The notes below the pieces were generated by a model. That model had not been told where the DNA came from. It worked only from the letters and a program-made list of their open reading frames with translations, and did no database searches. The position numbers and the translations under genes are program-made. A stretch of DNA of 47,191 nt from Candidatus Nitrotoga sp. BS. GTDB lineage: Bacteria; Pseudomonadota; Gammaproteobacteria; Burkholderiales; Gallionellaceae. Below are positions 45,718-47,191 of the stretch, one piece after another. The stretch covers positions 1 to 47,191 of the forward strand of contig NZ_CAKMLL010000058.1 of the NCBI RefSeq assembly GCF_927797785.1, given 5' to 3'. Within the stretch, counting starts at the first letter, position 1. Every line of letters starts with the position of its first letter.

Positions 45718-47106
45718 ATGCACAACTTTAACAATACCCCCCCAGATCCACAGCTTGAGGCGTTAAAACTTCCGCCTCATTCGGTGGAAGCTGAACAGTC
45801 AGTATTGGGCGGCATATTTTTGGACGCCACCGCATGGGACAAAATTGCCGATCTGATTAGTGAACAAGATTTTTACCGCTTTGAGCACCGCCTGATTTAT
45901 CGGCATATCGCGCGCCTGATCGAGCATGCAAAGCCGGTGGATGTTATCACCGTGGCAGAATCGCTGGAAAGCAATGCTGAGCTCGACAAAGCTGGGGGAT
46001 TGGCTTATCTCGGCTCCTTGGCGCAAAACGTTCCATCCGCAGCCAATATTAGACGCTATGCAGAAATTGTGCGCGAACGTGCTGTCATGCGCAAACTAGC
46101 CGAAGTTGGCAGCGAAATTGCTACTAGCGCCTTCAACCCAGCTGGGCGCGATGCGAACCAATTGCTGGATGAAGCGGAAAGCCGTGTATTTGAAATCGCT
46201 GAGGCAGGTGAACGTGGCCGTCAGGGTTTTACCTCCCTTCCACCGCTACTGACGAAGGTGGTGGAGCGGATTGAGACACTCTACGGTCGCGATAACTCCA
46301 GCGATGTCACCGGCGTTGCGAGTGGTTTTACTGATTTGGATAGAATGACTTCTGGCCTGCAGCCAGGTGAATTAATCATTGTTGCCGGACGCCCGAGCAT
46401 GGGCAAGACGGCTTTTGCCATCAATATCGCTGAGAATGTAGCGCTGGAAAGTTGTCAGCCAGTGGCAATCTTTAGCATGGAAATGGGCGGCATTCAATTG
46501 GCCATGCGTATGATAGGTTCAGTGGGTAAACTCAATCAGCATGATTTGCGCACGGGGCGTTTGCAGGAAGATGACTGGCCGCGCCTTACCCATGCGCTGG
46601 GACGTTTGAACGATGCGGCTATTTACATAGATGAAACCGCAGCGTTAAATTCGCTTGAATTACGTTCGCGTGCACGCAGACTCCATCGCCAAAATAATGG
46701 CCTAGGGTTGATTATCATTGATTACTTGCAATTGATGTCCTCCCCCTCGAGCAAGGCAAGTGAAAATCGTGCTACCGAAATTTCCGAAATTTCACGTTCA
46801 CTAAAAGGGCTGGCAAAGGAGTTACAAGTGCCTGTGATGGCGCTTTCGCAGCTTAATCGTAGCTTGGAGCAACGCCCAAACAAACGCCCGATGATGTCTG
46901 ATTTACGCGAATCCGGTGCCATCGAACAGGATGCCGATCTGATCCTGTTTATTTATCGTGATGAAGTATACAATCCCGATTCACCTGACAAGGGTAAGGC
47001 GGAAATCATTATTGGCAAACAACGTAACGGCCCGATAGGCAAGGTTGAGCTGACGTTCCGAGGTGAATATACACGTTTTGATAACTTCGCTCACGCTCAA
47101 TACTAA
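45718..47106 (+). CDS. dnaB: Replicative DNA helicase DnaB
   Basis: The hexameric 5'-3' helicase of the replication fork. The 462 aa comprise the N-terminal collar domain (residues about 15-120, starting PHSVEAEQSVLGGIFLD), a linker, and the RecA-like domain with Walker A GRPSMGKT (224-231), the Walker B region LIIIDYLQLM near 330 and the DnaB C-terminal SDLRESGAIEQDAD. There is no intein or truncation. It starts 121 bp after rplI, beyond the terminator, and so has its own promoter. The last 85 bp of the window hold no recognisable gene. Confidence 0.98.
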   Translation: MHNFNNTPPDPQLEALKLPPHSVEAEQSVLGGIFLDATAWDKIADLISEQDFYRFEHRLIYRHIARLIEHAKPVDVITVAESLESNAELDKAGGLAYLGSLAQNVPSAANIRRYAEIVRERAVMRKLAEVGSEIATSAFNPAGRDANQLLDEAESRVFEIAEAGERGRQGFTSLPPLLTKVVERIETLYGRDNSSDVTGVASGFTDLDRMTSGLQPGELIIVAGRPSMGKTAFAINIAENVALESCQPVAIFSMEMGGIQLAMRMIGSVGKLNQHDLRTGRLQEDDWPRLTHALGRLNDAAIYIDETAALNSLELRSRARRLHRQNNGLGLIIIDYLQLMSSPSSKASENRATEISEISRSLKGLAKELQVPVMALSQLNRSLEQRPNKRPMMSDLRESGAIEQDADLILFIYRDEVYNPDSPDKGKAEIIIGKQRNGPIGKVELTFRGEYTRFDNFAHAQY

Positions 47107-47191
47107 CCCACCTTAAATAAAAATTATAATTTATAATCGTAACTACTCACCCCATCCCTCAAGAGCCTTACCCGCCAAAGCGATTTGAATA

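Noticed and set aside
1-47191. CRISPR arrays, tRNA or rRNA genes, integrase with attachment sites
   Set aside because: Looked for across the window; no regularly spaced repeats, no tRNA-like cloverleaf and no integrase were recognised. A tRNAscan or repeat-finder run would be decisive.

Overview
The window reads as a piece of the chromosome of a betaproteobacterium of moderate GC. The core blocks lepA-lepB-DUF4845-rnc-era-recO-pdxJ-acpS-nagZ and rpsF-priB-rpsR-rplI-dnaB, together with a glnE / large AsmA-like (YhdP) / nitrilase / tldD / ilvD neighbourhood, are the usual betaproteobacterial arrangements. A Nitrosomonadales member (Gallionellaceae- or Nitrosomonadaceae-like) is my inference; no rRNA or diagnostic respiratory gene is present to settle it. 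I see no tRNA, rRNA or CRISPR array.

Layout. (1) 1-6182: a possible end of an IS30-like element at the left edge, then a three-gene heavy-metal-type RND efflux operon (outer-membrane lipoprotein, periplasmic adaptor, CzcA/CusA-type pump). (2) 6351-11772, minus strand: an osmoprotection operon in the order ectA-ectB-ectC-ectD-sodium/solute symporter-MarC-like membrane protein, by eye more GC-rich than its surroundings and lacking an ectR regulator or a dedicated aspartokinase. The ectA start is odd. (3) 11773-15574: an accessory patch with a DUF1801 gene, three pieces of REP-associated tyrosine transposase (RAYT) genes with REP-like hairpins, a DUF1778/GNAT toxin-antitoxin pair with a long palindromic operator, and a stand-alone SIR2-like gene that looks like an anti-phage NADase. 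(4) 15575-29697: housekeeping genes glnE (minus), yhdP-like, nitrilase-like amidase, tldD, ilvD (minus), an unknown membrane protein, and the glutathione-dependent formaldehyde detoxification pair frmA-fghA. (5) 29940-38514: an HU-like gene and then the lepA to nagZ block, with many start/stop overlaps. (6) 38665-43857: a signalling patch with a LuxR receptor, a 20-bp lux box, a LuxI synthase, an unknown gene translationally coupled to luxI, a PAS-GGDEF-EAL protein and a METTL25-like methyltransferase. (7) 44137-47106: ribosomal/primosomal operon rpsF-priB-rpsR-rplI ending in a clear terminator, then dnaB.

How the parts work together. Regions 4, 5 and 7 are ordinary growth functions (nitrogen control, branched-chain amino acids, translation, membrane protein processing, vitamin B6, cell-wall recycling, replication). 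Region 2 gives synthesis of ectoine and 5-hydroxyectoine, with a probable uptake system. Region 1 exports metal ions. Region 6 can make and sense an acyl-homoserine lactone, with c-di-GMP turnover encoded next door. The items most worth a second look are the unknown gene coupled to luxI, the SIR2-like candidate defence gene in the RAYT/TA patch, and the frame-shifted ribosome-binding site of ectA.
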